This document shows positions 12,531 through 25,324 of a DNA stretch of 64,000 nt, one piece after another. Source of the stretch: Acanthochlamys bracteata (Eukaryota > Streptophyta > Magnoliopsida > Pandanales > Velloziaceae); the NCBI GenBank assembly GCA_019914995.1, contig CM034129.1:4725725-4789724 (forward strand), given 5' to 3'. Below the pieces are notes generated by a model. That model saw only the letters and a list, made by a program, of their open reading frames with translations. It was not told the DNA's origin and made no database searches. The position numbers and the translations under genes are program-made. How positions within the stretch are numbered: the stretch's first letter is position 1; the number at the start of each line of letters is the position of its first letter.

Positions 12531-15500
12531 ATGGCGTCGACGGAAGAGACGGCGAGCCCGGCGAAGACTACTTCAACGGCAGCAGCAGCAGCAGGGGCAA
12601 CGGCAACCACGGTACACGAGCAAGCGCGTGCATCGCCGTACCAGGAATGGACGGGTCACGTGCAAGCCTTCTACCCCACTAGTGGGCTCCATACCACAGC
12701 TGCTCCAGCTGGTGCTGCTGCTGCCTTCTTCCCGGCTTCGTCACCATTTCCCCAGCCTTACGTCTGGGGCGCTCAGGTAAAAGTTCCCCCTTTTCTTCTT
12801 AGCGATCAGTTCAAATTCTTACTATTATTATTTCTTGTTTTGTTTATTGAAATATTTGTTTGTTTTTTGGTTGGCTGATTGGTTGCTTAATTGATTGAGT
12901 TACTGAACTGGTGTTTTGGTTTTTTGTTTGTAGCAGATGGTGCGGCCTTACGGAGCTCCAATTTACCCACCAGTCTACTTTCAGGGCACTGCTGCCTACG
13001 CGCAACCGTCAATTGCCGTGCCAGCAGTAATTGTCTTTCATATATGATCTGTTGTTCAGTGAAAGTAATGTGATTGGTGTCTGAATTATTGGTTTGTTTG
13101 ACTTGGAAAAGTTGTGATTGGAATAGGCAACAACTGCTTACCAGACCATAGAGCCAGAGAAATGTTCGGCAGCAAAGAGGCCTAAAGTAGATGACACGGT
13201 TGCTAAAGGAAAGTCTGGGAATGAAGAAGAAGATGAGGATGACTCACAGAGGTTGGTTTTATTTATTGAACTTTGAAATTTGCATCTTAGTGCATGTAAA
13301 TTGTGAAATGGGATTTTACTTGGTAGTTCCTTTGTTGCATTGATTGAGTTGGATTGTTTGTTTGCTTCTGGCTAGTGAAAGTGAGGTTTCATCAGAAGCA
13401 AGAGGAGGAAGTAGTGAGCCGCAGGTGAGTGCCAGATTTAGTTGTTAATCTGACCAAGAATGTTGTTTGTAATTTGGCACAGTTGAAATATTGTCTTGTA
13501 ATATCTTGGTGATAAAGATGTTTATGAATGATGATATGGAAGTTTTAGCAATTTCGTCTTCATGGATGTACATTGGAAATATGAGTATCATGGAGGCTGC
13601 TTATGAACATTTGAAATTATGTCTTAAATGCATAACACGAGCGCACATGCCATTGCTCTTGTTTTGCTTTAGTTGAGGGACTGGACTTATGTATTGATTG
13701 GTCTCCTTCTCATCTTGTACTTCTTCTAATCATATTTCATGATTAGGAGATTAAATATGAAAAGGAGATTTGGTCCTTTTCGTGGCAGTGCTAGTTTACT
13801 CCAAATAAAAAGAAAGTCTTAAATGGATAAGATGATTTAGGAGTTCAGTTATTGTCATCAGATATCTGCTACAGTCACGTGTTTGAGGGTGATTTTGGTT
13901 TTACTTTCTCAATTGAAGTCTCTTTTATTTCCAGGATCAATCTGAGGCTAGAAAGAGAAACTCGAGCCAGAGGCTATCAGATGGTACACCTTCATAAAAT
14001 ACAAACTACACATTTTTATCACTAACTGGAACTGATTGCTCCGATTTTCTAAGTAGAAACTTCGCAACACGCTGCTGCTGCTCCCAGCAACAGCAATACT
14101 GCCGAATCATCTTATAGTGGAAGGGGACCTGGTAAATTACCTGTTTCGGCACCAGGGAGGGTTATGTTACCGGCTGCAACGCCTAATACGAGTATGGGTG
14201 TGGATGTCTGGCCTCCTGGCGAAAGAGCAGTCATGAAAATTCATCCTAACACCGTCGTAGTGCCAACTATAGCTACTCCGAGTACGGCAGCTGGACGGAA
14301 TGTGATGCCTGAGCAGTGGGTCCAAGTAAGTAGGGCAGTGCTTTATACCAAGTTTGCTTTATTCCATTATCCTTTTGGTTGACGACATGCTTCATTTTGT
14401 TAGGATGAGAGGGAACTGAAGAGGCAAAGGAGAAAGCAGTCGAATAGGGAATCTGCAAGGCGATCAAGACTTCGGAAACAGGTAATTCTATTCTTGAAGT
14501 GACACATTGGACATACATATAGCTACTCAACCAATCTAGTTGAGTCACCCGCATGGGAAGTTCTTTAGGCCCCTTGGTTTTAATATTTATAAAATGTTAC
14601 TGATTAGCTGTGAAAGAGGTGCACTATCTGATTATTGGCAGAAATAACTTACTGCTTTTCAGTAAACTAACAAACCAACAAAACGAGCGTAGGAAAGCAA
14701 CTAACGGAATTCCAACTATATAAAGCCATGAGAAACTGCAAGTCTGAATTTCTTATCTTTCTCCCACAATCATTGAACTTCCATCTATCATATACATATA
14801 TGATGTCATATTCAAATGTTAGAGTATATATGTGCGTGTGCATGCTGATAGAACTTTTCCTTTTCTCTTGTCAAGTAAAACTATCCAGGCTCCATCAGGT
14901 TACAGCACCCACAAAAACTTACAAAAATTATTAGATGCATGTGGGCTCTAAATAGGGAGGATATGACTAGGATCGTCTCTAGTGATAGTTGTCCAAAAGT
15001 TTCACTATGTAAACAACTCTTGGATTTTCCTATTCCAGATATTCATTAAATTTTTCTGCCCATAGTCACATCCTTTGTTGATAAGTAGAAATAAGTTGCT
15101 CCTTCATATTAGTTCCAACTCTTTGAAATTGTTTTGGATCCTAACCAACATGGTGTGATATTGGTTAGTCTTGCAACATGGTGTGAGATTTGAATTAGGA
15201 AATGGCATATATAATAGCCTAAAGGCATTAAACTTAATATGTGTTTGTTTGACGTTTTTCCTAAAATATTTGTAGTAATCAATCACATTACTGATGCTAA
15301 GGTGTCTCTTAAGTTCTTGGATTCAATTGTTTTTAGTAACTCTCCTTGTCGACTTGAAGATGAGGTTGGAATATTTATTTCTGTAAATCAAGAAGATCAC
15401 ATAAAGCAAGACCCGAAAGAACCTCCATTTAGTCGTAGTACATAAATGAGCTCTTTACGAATGAGACACAGATGTTTCAGATGCATTTATTTGACAAACA

Positions 15501-17554
15501 AGTATCATTGTTCTAGTTTAATTTGTAATTTTCATGCAGAGATGTGATAAAAGCTCTAATACGAGTTGGGTATAGTCACATTGGCGATTTACTTGACAGA
15601 AAATTGGACTTACAGGCCTCCACTTGTTCATAGTCCCTAGTAAAAGTCCTTGCAAATGCAACATAGATTACAGGATCGAGTACGTCTATGACAGAACAAC
15701 TACGTTATGCTTATTTTGTGTGCAGTGGAGATATCACAAAATTTTAAATCTATGGTTGGGTATTGGGTAGATCTTTTGGTGGTTCGCTAAAGGAGAACTA
15801 TGGTATGTAATAGTTATGGTCTCAGAGAATAATCTTAGGATGGGCAAAGCGTGAATTTTTTGTGCATTGGAAAATGGATATCATAAATTGTGCATTGGAA
15901 GTGGTGAATTGATGTTGGACAGAGATTCATTATTTATGTGAAGTGCACTCAGGATAGCTGATAGTTGTGTCGTTTTGTCAGGATGTACCTTATCAGAATC
16001 CTTAAAATAGGACTCATGGCGATGAAATATAGCCGTGGAGAATGAGATCAGCAGCCTAGTCACTGCCTTTTGGGCATTCATCATTAGTTGGCTTGCATTT
16101 AATTTTTGTTCAAGTTCTCTTAGGTTAATTCTTGATAGATGGCATATGTAATGCCTCAGCTCAATTTCCATTACTCGTTAAGAGAGGGATCAAGCCAAGC
16201 AAAATGAATTTTGGCTAGAGGTAGTTGTTGTCATGACTGGTCAGAGGTTATGCACAGAAAGCACATACTACCAAGAAGAAATAAAGCATATGCAGCCGGG
16301 TCTGTTTAGCCACTTTTAGAATCAAGGTTCTAGAAGTTGCAACTTTATCACCTGTTCAACCATGAGCTAATACCAATGCAGCCATGGTATGTGATGGGGA
16401 ACTAGATGTGATCATGTATGACCTACACCAATGTGGTTTATTGCGACAATGTGATGCTTCATGCAGCATGAGGTGAAGATTATGGACCTTCAGATGTATC
16501 CTGTTTCCACATCTTGATATTAAAGCATTGCAGTAACGCTAGCCAACATTTTAATGATATTTCCATGTATTTCTATGAATTTGGACTCTGAGATATATGA
16601 CATTAACAAATTCCCCTACTGTGATGATCTTGCATCACAAAATGCTATTACGGTCTTACCTCAGTTTCTGGTGGCAAGTTTTAGTTTACTAATAGACTAG
16701 CTAGCTTAAGGTTGGTCAACACTTTCTGCAGTTAATTTTGATTTTTTTAAGAGATAATTTCGGAATACAAATGGATTTTTTCCTTCCAAAATATCTTCAC
16801 GGATCTCCTAATAGTGGTTAAAATTTCAACTCCAGCATGCGGCATTCAGCACTGTGTTTGTAAAGACCTCCAACTCAGAATAAAGCTCTCACTTCTCTCT
16901 TACTGTAGGTCCATAGCCTGTAAGTCACAGCCTATAAGATACGTTGTTCTTCACCTTTTTTTTGTTTAAGCTGAGTTAATTTTCTAACTAGATGTGGAGT
17001 TGATTTGAACTCCTAATAAAGAGGATGGGAGCAACGGACTCGACCACTGTGCTTATATGTAACTACAGCTAAATTGTTCACCTTCATTCAAAAGAAAAAG
17101 ACTATGTTGATGACTTTTGATTCACTCTTTAACAGCAAGAGTGCGATGATTTGGCAAGGAGGGTGGATGTGTTAAGCAACGAGAACAATGACCTTAGAAA
17201 AGAACTTGAACAGCTCAATCGGGATTGCAAGGAGCTGGCATCTGAAAATAAGTCTATACTGGTCAGTTCTTTCTTCATTTTGATCTTTCTTCCATTGCCT
17301 TCCTGTTTTAGCATCAATACATGAGTTGTGATCTTGATTCTGCATTCCTCTTTGCTTTATTTCTAAATGCATTGTGGTTCTGCATTTATATCTTCTGAAT
17401 GTTCTACCTACTGAAAATTTCTTTATAATAGGAAGAGTTGACTCAATTGTATGGGCCTGGTGTTCTATCTTCGTTAGAGGGCATTAATGGGGAGACAACA
17501 AACATTCAGGCAGTGGATGCAGAAGCAAAGGGTCGGAATAAACATGCTGAGTAG
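12531..17554 (+). CDS. Group G bZIP transcription factor (G-box-binding factor)
   Basis: Nine exons: 12531-12776, 12934-13026, 13127-13251, 13376-13424, 13935-13983, 14057-14325, 14404-14481, 17136-17261 and 17432-17554, giving 385 residues. The N-terminal ~110 residues form the Pro/aromatic MFMR region of GBFs (SPYQEWTGHVQAFY, FPQPYVWGAQ, YGAPIYPPVYFQG). An acidic Ser-rich middle follows (EEEDEDDSQSESEVSSEA). The basic region is QSNRESARRSRLRKQ with an N-x7-R core, followed by a leucine zipper (VDVLSNENNDLRKELEQL). GBFs bind CACGTG G-boxes as dimers in the nucleus, in light and ABA responses. Intron 14482-17135 (2.65 kb) separates basic region from zipper. Exon 2 begins at a tandem TAGCAG acceptor. 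Which GBF paralogue this is cannot be said. Confidence 0.93.
14482..17135 (+). other. Large bZIP intron between basic region and leucine zipper
   Basis: A 2,654-bp GT-AG intron with no convincing coding exon. Around 16980-17070 is a short stretch resembling dispersed repeat sequence (GACTCGACCACTGTGC). Nothing else supportable was seen. Confidence 0.6.
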
Positions 17555-18009
17555 TGAATTGCTCTCTGAATGAGCTGGATATCTAATTGGAGGTAAGTTA
17601 GAGCTAACTTTTCTTAGGAAGGGGTCTACTTCTCCTGGGTCTTTCATATCTTTAGGGACTAGGTCTACGATGACGAGGGCATATTTTGTGGTTGCCCTTA
17701 TACATAGATGTCAACTCCAGGGTAACAGTGTTTGTGATTCTTGCATTGATGTGTATCACGATGAAAGAGAGAAAGACGTGTAGGTGTTTCACCATTTACT
17801 AACTCCAGGGCTAGAACATTACTACTTTGACAGGTTAATGCAGAAAGCTTTATATCCCATTACATTCTCATTCTTTGTTTCTGACTCTTTTTAAGTTGTG
17901 CCTCCACATTTTTGGTCTTGTTTGTGGTAATGACTAATGAGTATTACTCTGAATGAAATGGGAACAGTTTGATATGTGAAAGGTCATTTGATATGTGAAT
18001 TGAGCCAGT

Positions 18010-18141
18010 TTCGTAAAGGACCGTTTAGAAGTTGGTCAAATTAGCATCTATATTTCGTAAAGGACCGTTTAGAAGTTGGTCAAATTAGCATCTATATTTC
18101 GTAAAGGACCGTTTAGAAGTTAGTCAAATTAGCATCTATAT
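18010..18141. repeat. Three tandem copies of a 44-bp unit
   Basis: The unit begins TTCGTAAAGGACCGTTTAGA and ends AGCATCTATAT. Copies start at 18010, 18054 and 18098. Copies 1 and 2 look identical; copy 3 has one visible change (GTTGG to GTTAG). It lies ~455 bp after the bZIP stop, possibly beyond the 3' UTR. Confidence 0.9.
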
Positions 18142-20380
18142 TTCTTCTGCCGTTTACTTTTATTATAATCATAAGCTGCTTTTTGAGTGACTGCTTACTC
18201 AATAGAGTGCATCATACTACTTATGGCACTCAGCTGTATTTAGATACAATTGGTGGTATACTGTTCGACATATATCCACAAAGCTGATTTAGCTTGACGT
18301 AAATTCTCAAACATTTAGAAATAATTTACGGATTTAACTGCTCAAATCCTAATCTGATATGTTAAGATAAGAAAACCTAGGACTAATCTCTTGACATTAT
18401 CATTCAACTGCAGCGATTACAACTTTTAGCTGAACTAGAAGACTACTGATCTTTATTAGAAAGTGCTACGGATAGCCTCATAGGGTTACGCCTTTAATAT
18501 TAAAACCATTTAATTCCTGGTAGGTAAATCCCACCCTGTGGTTGTTAGATTCGGTTGCGGCAGTTGTTTCGAAAGATTCAGAAAGAAACCATCAACATCA
18601 GCAAAACAAAATTCCGAATCATTCGAGGAGCCTTATTACTTAAAAAATGAAGCTTTTCTCTTTGTTATCGACACGCAACACACGAGACTAAAGTAGTGTT
18701 TGAAATTACTTTTTTATTTTATTTATTTTATTTTTAATTTTATATTTTTATAAAATTTTATATTCTAAATATTTTTAAAATTATAAAGTATAAAATATTT
18801 ATAACATAAAATTTTATTATTACTTATTTTTTATATTACATAAATAGATTTATTTTTTTTATAAGCACTATATTTTCTAACAAATATCACAGAACCGATA
18901 TATTTTACTGGTGTTTTATTTTATGTGAACCGGATTTTTAAACTAAAATTTTATATATAGATTGTTTAAAAATAAATTTAAAATAAGTTAATTTTTTATT
19001 TAATTATTATTAAAAATAGTTCAGCAGTAAAAATTAGTTTCAAAATTCTTTTTAAGTAAAATTTTTAGGTGGATTTATAATTACTTTAATCAAATTATGA
19101 ACAAATAAAATTTAGAAGTGTTAAGAAATACGCCCTGTACCTTTCTCTCTGATTTTCTTTATTTAATTTTTGTAGTGGAAGTTTACTCCAAGTGGTCTCA
19201 CCAAACCCTGCCAAATTTATATAAATAGACATGCACCAACTACCACGTGCGCAAAGCTCTCTTCCAGCCAATCAGCAGGACAACCAACAACGCCCACGAG
19301 AAAAGAAAAAACCGAGTAGATCATCTTTTCTGCTCCAAGTAAAATTCTCGATTCTATAAATAATTAAATAATCTAAATTTATGAAAATTTACATTTAAAT
19401 AAAATTTTGGATATTAAAAGATGGCAATAGTGACTGGACGAGAAATTGAACCAGGTGTATAACGGGCTCAGCACCGAAATCAATCATCAATAGAAATATT
19501 CGGGGATTTTTGTCATTTCTCATCGCATTATTTTACAAAAACTTCTCACATTTTATATAAATTGTTTTATGATATATATAAAAGTTTTGGTATTTTAACT
19601 AAAATTAAATTGTTCTTCAAAAAATTTTTAAAAATACTTTACTTTAGAGAAACTTTTATTATAAATAATTTCCAAAGTCTTGTAATAATAGTGGTAACCA
19701 GGAAAACAAGAAACGCAACAAAGAACAGCGAAAGGTGCCTTTCCCGTTTGTTTGCTTATAGCCTTGGAGTGTCCTCTAAATTGTTTTGCCTATAGTGCGA
19801 TTGGCATCACGTTTCAAAAATAATTTTTTAATTTTTATAATTTTATATTTTTTAATAATATTTTATAAATATTTAAAATTTAGATAATATAAAAAATTTT
19901 TACGTAATTATATATTTTTATTATTTTTTAAAATAAAAAAATAAAATTATTTTTTAAAAAAAATAAAAATATTTTTTATTTCATAAAAACTTTATTTTGT
20001 AAATAATTTGAAACGCACCCAATTGTTCTGTTCATTCACTAAACAACAATAGTAAACAGTATTTATTACAATAATTAATTTTATTTATTTAAATTTTATA
20101 CGGTAAAATATTATATTTTAAACTTTAAAATATATTATATATTATAAAATTTTATTTAAAATTTAATATTTTAATTAAATGAAAAAAATTTAATTATAAT
20201 TTATTTAAAATGAAAAATATAATTTATTTAAAAACTTTAAATATTATATTCTAGAAAAACCTTTTTTCAAAAAACACATATCCACTTAGTACTGTGGTTA
20301 ATATTTACTCCGGTTGTGTATTTGCTTTTTGGTTTCTCTAACACCGGGGTGGGCGAGTGAAGAACGTGTAGAGAGAGACT
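18142..20380. other. AT-rich intergenic DNA, bZIP to DeSI-like
   Basis: Very A/T-rich, with no credible coding frame. It holds at least one MITE-like element (19806-20022). A short GC-richer island at 19180-19330 includes ACCACGTGCG. The right end is the promoter of the DeSI-like gene. Confidence 0.6.
19806..20022. mobile_element. AT-rich MITE-like element with inverted ends
   Basis: Left end CATCACGTTTCAAAAATAAT faces a right end that, reverse-complemented, reads GGGTGCGTTTCAAATTATTT; CGTTTCAAA is shared exactly. The interior is nearly pure A/T. No secure target-site duplication was seen. Confidence 0.35.
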
Positions 20381-21426
20381 GTGTTGTCTTCGTTATGAGA
20401 AAAATTTGTAAGAGATTCGCTAATGGCGGAATTTTTTAACTAATAGGATTATAATGGGGCGCTTTGGAGTAATTGAAAACCTGCTTCCTGGTCTCTGAAC
20501 TGGTTTTTCTTTAATTTTGCTTGACTGCTCCTGAACCTGGTAAGCTTCTAACTTCTTTCTTTTCTTTCTTTTTTTTTTTTTGTCAATTTCCTTGTTGTAA
20601 ATTATTTGTTCGTTTCTTGTGTTTCTTGGATTTTATAGTTTCTTTTTTGTTTTTGTTTGTTCATATTGTTTCCGTTTGTTGTGAAGTCCTCGGCATTTGG
20701 TTGTTGTGATTTCGGGCTCTTTAATTTGGTGCAGGTGCTCTGGATCTGGGTTGTTTTTAGAAATGTGGAAGATTAAATGTTGCTTCGTTCCTGTTCTAGT
20801 TTGTTTTCTCTTGAAAATTGTTGGTGGTACTTGCCATCGAAATTGTTGCCTTCTTTTCTTTTCTCTCTTCTGGTGAAATGGAGAATTCGAATTTCGTCAT
20901 TTTCCGCTTCATTTTCTTCTTTTTTGTGCTAAAGAAGTAAATTTTGCTCTCATTTTGTCTTTCTTTTAAGTGAAGATTTGGGCCATTAATCAAAAGTTAG
21001 GCAGTCCTTTTCACTGACTTGTGATATGAATTTATGTTGGATAACTAAGAAATTGTGGAATTAGGTCAAAATTAGTTGATTTTCGTGTGCAAGGTCAGAA
21101 TGTTGATTGATTGCTGTACTTATTTATCTAATTTTCAAAATTCCTCGACTTCCATCAACCAAACTGATTCAGCATGTAACATTTTTTGTAAAACTCCCAT
21201 TGTCGTAATCACTTTTGGATGAAAAGCTCCCAGACTGTTAATGTGTCTCTAGATTCTGTTTACAAACTTTTATATTTGGATGAATAGCAAATTTATTGTG
21301 CCACCTCAAACTTATGGTATACTAGGATTCAAGACTTTTAAATTTGGGTCTGTGTTTCTATGCATGCTGAGATTCACTGAAGTTATTTTGCAACTTTTAA
21401 TGACAAGGTTCCCGTTATAGATTAAA
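20381..21426 (+). promoter_or_regulatory. DeSI-like gene 5' leader with a UTR intron
   Basis: A non-coding first exon probably ends at 20539 (CCTG|GTAAGC, a strong donor). The intron runs to a TTATAG acceptor ending at 21420. Exon 2 opens at 21421, six bases before the ATG. Start of transcription not determined. Confidence 0.55.
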
Positions 21427-24400
21427 ATGAAGTTAGGCATGAAAAAGAGGTGGACTTCTATTATGCCTCTCCGGTTAAGGGGACGATCTGCCTCTAGATT
21501 CTGTTTGTTTCCCAAAGTCCGTTCTGCTAGCCAAACACGGGGCAATGCACCTGTATATCTCAATGTCTATGACCTAACACCCGTGAATGGTTACCTCTAC
21601 TGGGCAGGACTTGGCATATTTCACTCAGGTGTTGAAGGTATTGTTACCCTTTTTTTTATTTTATGTATTGCTCATTATTGCAGTATTAAGTTGTCTTCTG
21701 TCTAACTTTATATAGTTGTTTCTAAAATTTACAGATTGTTGTTGATGGCTAGTGAACTTCCAAGTGTGATTGAGTTTCTCCTAATTGACCCGAGGTTCAA
21801 AATACTATCTTAGGGGACGTTTGGCATTGCTTTTCAAGTGCTTATCATTCCAAATAAGCACTCCCAATTAGCCAATCTGAAAGAATTCCATTGATGAAGA
21901 ACATCTAAATGCTAATTAAATTGATGTTGCACCTAAGTAGTGTGTGTGCATCCACATCTGTTATGGTTTTCACTTTGTATATATCAAATTTCCAAGTATG
22001 TTGTCTATTATCAATTTCGCACCAATCTTACTCATTCCTTTGTATGTTCTCCTACCTGTTGTTACTATTGTAAGAGATGTGGACTCCATTACCATTTTTT
22101 TTTTTTTGAAATGTTGAGGAATTACTGATATGTGCTGGCAAAGGTCGAATCATAGAGTAGAGTATCTCGAGATAGCTGGATTTTTTTTTTTTTGCCTTAA
22201 AGTTTAGAATGTGCATGTGAAGGCTATTTTTTAGCAAACTTCAAGTACAGTTGTCTGCTTCTTTAGCCTCAGCTTTCTTGACTTTATATAGCATATTAAA
22301 GACTATACAGGCATGTGGGGACAATCTACCGCGGGTGGAAGATATTCTAGGACACAATGTAACAATGCATTGCTCCAATTTGTTCGTAATGAACTTTCTA
22401 ATAATAGAAGCTTCATGACTTCGAACTCTCATTTTTCGTTCTCCCTATACTTTGTTATGTGGCCACTTGCTATTTTGTTAAGTGGCCACATGCTAAGGCA
22501 TCTCATTCAATGGTGATAACTATACACTTCTTGTGCATGTGAAGGACTGCTCCACATAGTGGTGTTAACCTTACATCCAGTAGCCACCAGCGTGCTCCTC
22601 CTGTTACCTGGCATTTCTAGTTTTTCATGCAAAAACATTAAACTCTACTTTGTTCCTCAGAAGCCTTACAAATGTCATATGCAAAGTCCTAATCCATCAA
22701 ATAAATGTTCACTCTTAAATTATTTCCTTCTTCATGGGCATTGAGCCATGTTTTTCTGCCTTCTAGTTCTCTCCAAAACTTTCCACTTTCGTTTTGAAAA
22801 TCTTATGGTCTATGCTTATTCTATAAGTAGGACATTCATGTATTGATATAAATTCACCATGCTTATAGGAACAATATGTTTTGTGTTAGTTAAATTGTAT
22901 AGTTTAGTCTTGGTATCAAAAGTATTCTGAGATGCTAATGATAACTTTCTCAACTCTCTTTACAGTTCATGGTGTGGAATATGCATTTGGAGCTCATGAC
23001 TTTCCAACAAGCGGTGTTTTTGAAGTTGAACCTCGCCAATGCCCTGGTTTCAGGTTTCGGAAGTCTATATTCATGGGCACAACATGCTTGGACCCCATTC
23101 AAGTCAGGGAGTTCATGGAGCTGCAATCAGTAAACTATAATGGGGATACATATCATTTGATATCTAAGAACTGCAACCATTTCTGCAAAGATATCTGTTA
23201 TAGGTTGACAGGAAATTCCATCCCAAAATGGGTGAATCGACTTGCTAGAATCGGTATGCTTTTCTTTCTATGTTTAAGACTAATTTAACGTACAAATTGA
23301 TCTAGTTTCCATCCTGATTTTCTTCCATGAAATAAACTACAGTCAATTCTAGAGCTAGTTCTAGGTCTGTATGGATCACATATATCCAACATATGAGCAC
23401 ATTTTGATGCCTATGGATTATTTTCTTAGTCATACTTGAAGTAATCAGAAGATGCTGAAAATATGGTATTCCAATTCTGAATGTCACAGGTTCAGGTCAA
23501 AATAAAAAATATGTAAAGCTAAGAAACCACACCATCTGCCGGTTTCCTGAATATGTAAAACTAGTCATAAACTGACCATACGCATAACTGCAAGTTTGTA
23601 TGCATAATGTATTATTATATTATTTTATCTGAGGAAGGGGCAAGTCCACCACATCAACACTGAAAATAAGGTGATTTGACTAAACCAAATTCATGGCTAT
23701 GATTTGCCTGCTAATCTTAGCCAACTGAAGTGTTCATAATGCATGTAATATTACCCATAAATATCCACATAAATCTGTCGATATACAGATGCCAAATAAG
23801 AGAACTGGATGTATATTAGTTCCTGAACGTAGATGATAAATGTTTCCACAGATAACATTGTGAGTTGCGTAAATCCTATTGTATAGAACCAATCAACTAT
23901 TGAGCCTGCACGTGGCACCTTCAATGCTGCAACCTATACTACTTGCACAGCATTCTATATCTACTAAATTCTTGTTATGCTACATCCTTGAAAGTATTGT
24001 GATAGCACCTTTTGTAATTTAGCAGATCTTTTGGTCAGAATGGTGAGAGTAGTTGTCTTTAGAGAAAGAAGAACACTCGCACTCATACCCCTTACAATTT
24101 GCCTTACGTGATTAATGTTTGATGTAATATTTAATTTTCTGCCTTCCATACTTTCAGGAATGCTAATTTTAAGTAATGTCTTCTTCAAATAATAACTATC
24201 CTCTATGATGCAGGCTCCCTTTGTACTTGTATTTTGCCTGATGCCCTTCGGGCTGCTCGCAAAGGTATTGAGTATGAAGCCTCTGAGTGTGAGAAGACAA
24301 GGTTGAGAAGCAGTTTCAATTGCCTGTCCTCTATATCTGCACGCCAGAAACACCTATCTGCATCCTCTCTCATCTTGCATTCCCCCTTAAAAGGATGTTT

Positions 24401-24437
24401 ACCCCCATGGGTCACTATCCCTTTGAAGAATGACTGA
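21427..24437 (+). CDS. PPPDE-domain (DeSI-like) cysteine protease, At4g17486-like
   Basis: Three coding exons (21427-21637, 22966-23253, 24214-24437) give 240 residues. The PPPDE domain spans about residues 42-165. The catalytic dyad is visible: His66 in LGIFHSGVEV and Cys140 in SKNCNHFCKD. Between them sit VEYAFGAHDFPTSGVFEVEP and a CPGFRFRKSIFMG segment. PPPDE proteins are papain-fold isopeptidases; animal DeSI-1/2 remove SUMO, and several plant members are reported SUMO proteases, but substrate here is not shown. A C-terminal tail of ~75 residues is basic and Ser-rich and looks unstructured. ATG 21427 is the first in the exon; Met13 (MPLRLRGR) is an alternative start. Intron 1 (21638-22965) holds a perfect 12-bp inverted repeat. 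Confidence 0.92.
21837..21862. repeat. 9-bp inverted repeat, possible transposon end
   Basis: AGTGCTTAT, an 8-base loop and ATAAGCACT. It directly follows GGGGACGTTTGGCATTGC, which resembles the terminus of plant hAT-type elements. No partner end was found. Confidence 0.45.
22457..22491. repeat. Perfect 12-bp inverted repeat, 11-nt loop
   Basis: ATGTGGCCACTT at 22457-22468 is followed after 11 bases by its exact reverse complement AAGTGGCCACAT at 22480-22491. It sits in intron 1 of the DeSI-like gene and would fold into a hairpin in the pre-mRNA. Confidence 0.9.
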
Positions 24438-25324
24438 GCTATCCCAACTGGAAGAGCACATCAAAATGCATATGATGGCAGATTTGATCGTGGCATCAGC
24501 GTCAAAATTTAAAGCCTTTCTTTCAAGCTCTTGAGGATCATTTTACATGCCAAGTATCTTGAGCTTTTGTGGTGCATGTTAAATTGTTGCCATATTTTGC
24601 TTCATGTTATGAGTTCTATATCTAGAGTTTCTGAGTTGTCTTGTACGATTTGCCTAGGTGACTAAAAAGTTGATCTTCTCATAGCAAGCTTCCTTGTTCT
24701 CCCATGATGCCAATTGCTTTCAAAAGTGCAAAATGAACTTAGTCATTCCCTTGTAACTGGTTCATTTTGTTGGTCTGTGGTCTCTATGGTAGTCCACTGA
24801 AGCAAGTACGTATAAGCGATGGTAATCGATATTATTTCCGGCGATCGATGCTATCTGAAACAGTCATGACTAGAATGCTTCTACAGCTCTTATGAATGAA
24901 AGCCATCTGCATTCCATGAAGATAGAAATCTAACATGAAATTCGTAACAATTATTATGTACTGCAGATGCTACAAATCTACAATCTAGAATAATATTTGT
25001 TGTAAAAAAAATCTTTCCTGTATTCTCAGGAAATTAAAGTTTGACGGTACAATTTGGAGGGAAATAAATATGGTAGTCTTCTGTATGAAGTAAAATACAA
25101 CCCTTCCAACAGTCAAACTAACAAGTAAAGGGTTATGAATGGTATAAACTTCCACTCTTCCATCTGGAAGAAACTTACAAAAAGAACATCACTGTTACAT
25201 ACAATTCCAGGACTAAGAAACCTGATATAATTAGTTGAGCAACAAAACAATAAACAATTGAGTTGCTTTTACCTGTGATATTTCAAAGTTAAGTCATTGA
25301 GAGACAGCATTCTACACATTATGG
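24438..25324. other. Convergent intergenic region, DeSI-like / MFS
   Basis: The 3' ends of two convergent genes share this 887-bp stretch. It should hold both 3' UTRs. No coding frame, RNA gene or repeat was recognised. Confidence 0.6.

Noticed and set aside
16980..17070. tRNA/SINE-like fragment in the large bZIP intron
   Set aside because: Only a partial B-box-like GGTCGAGTCC on the reverse strand; no second box or boundaries.
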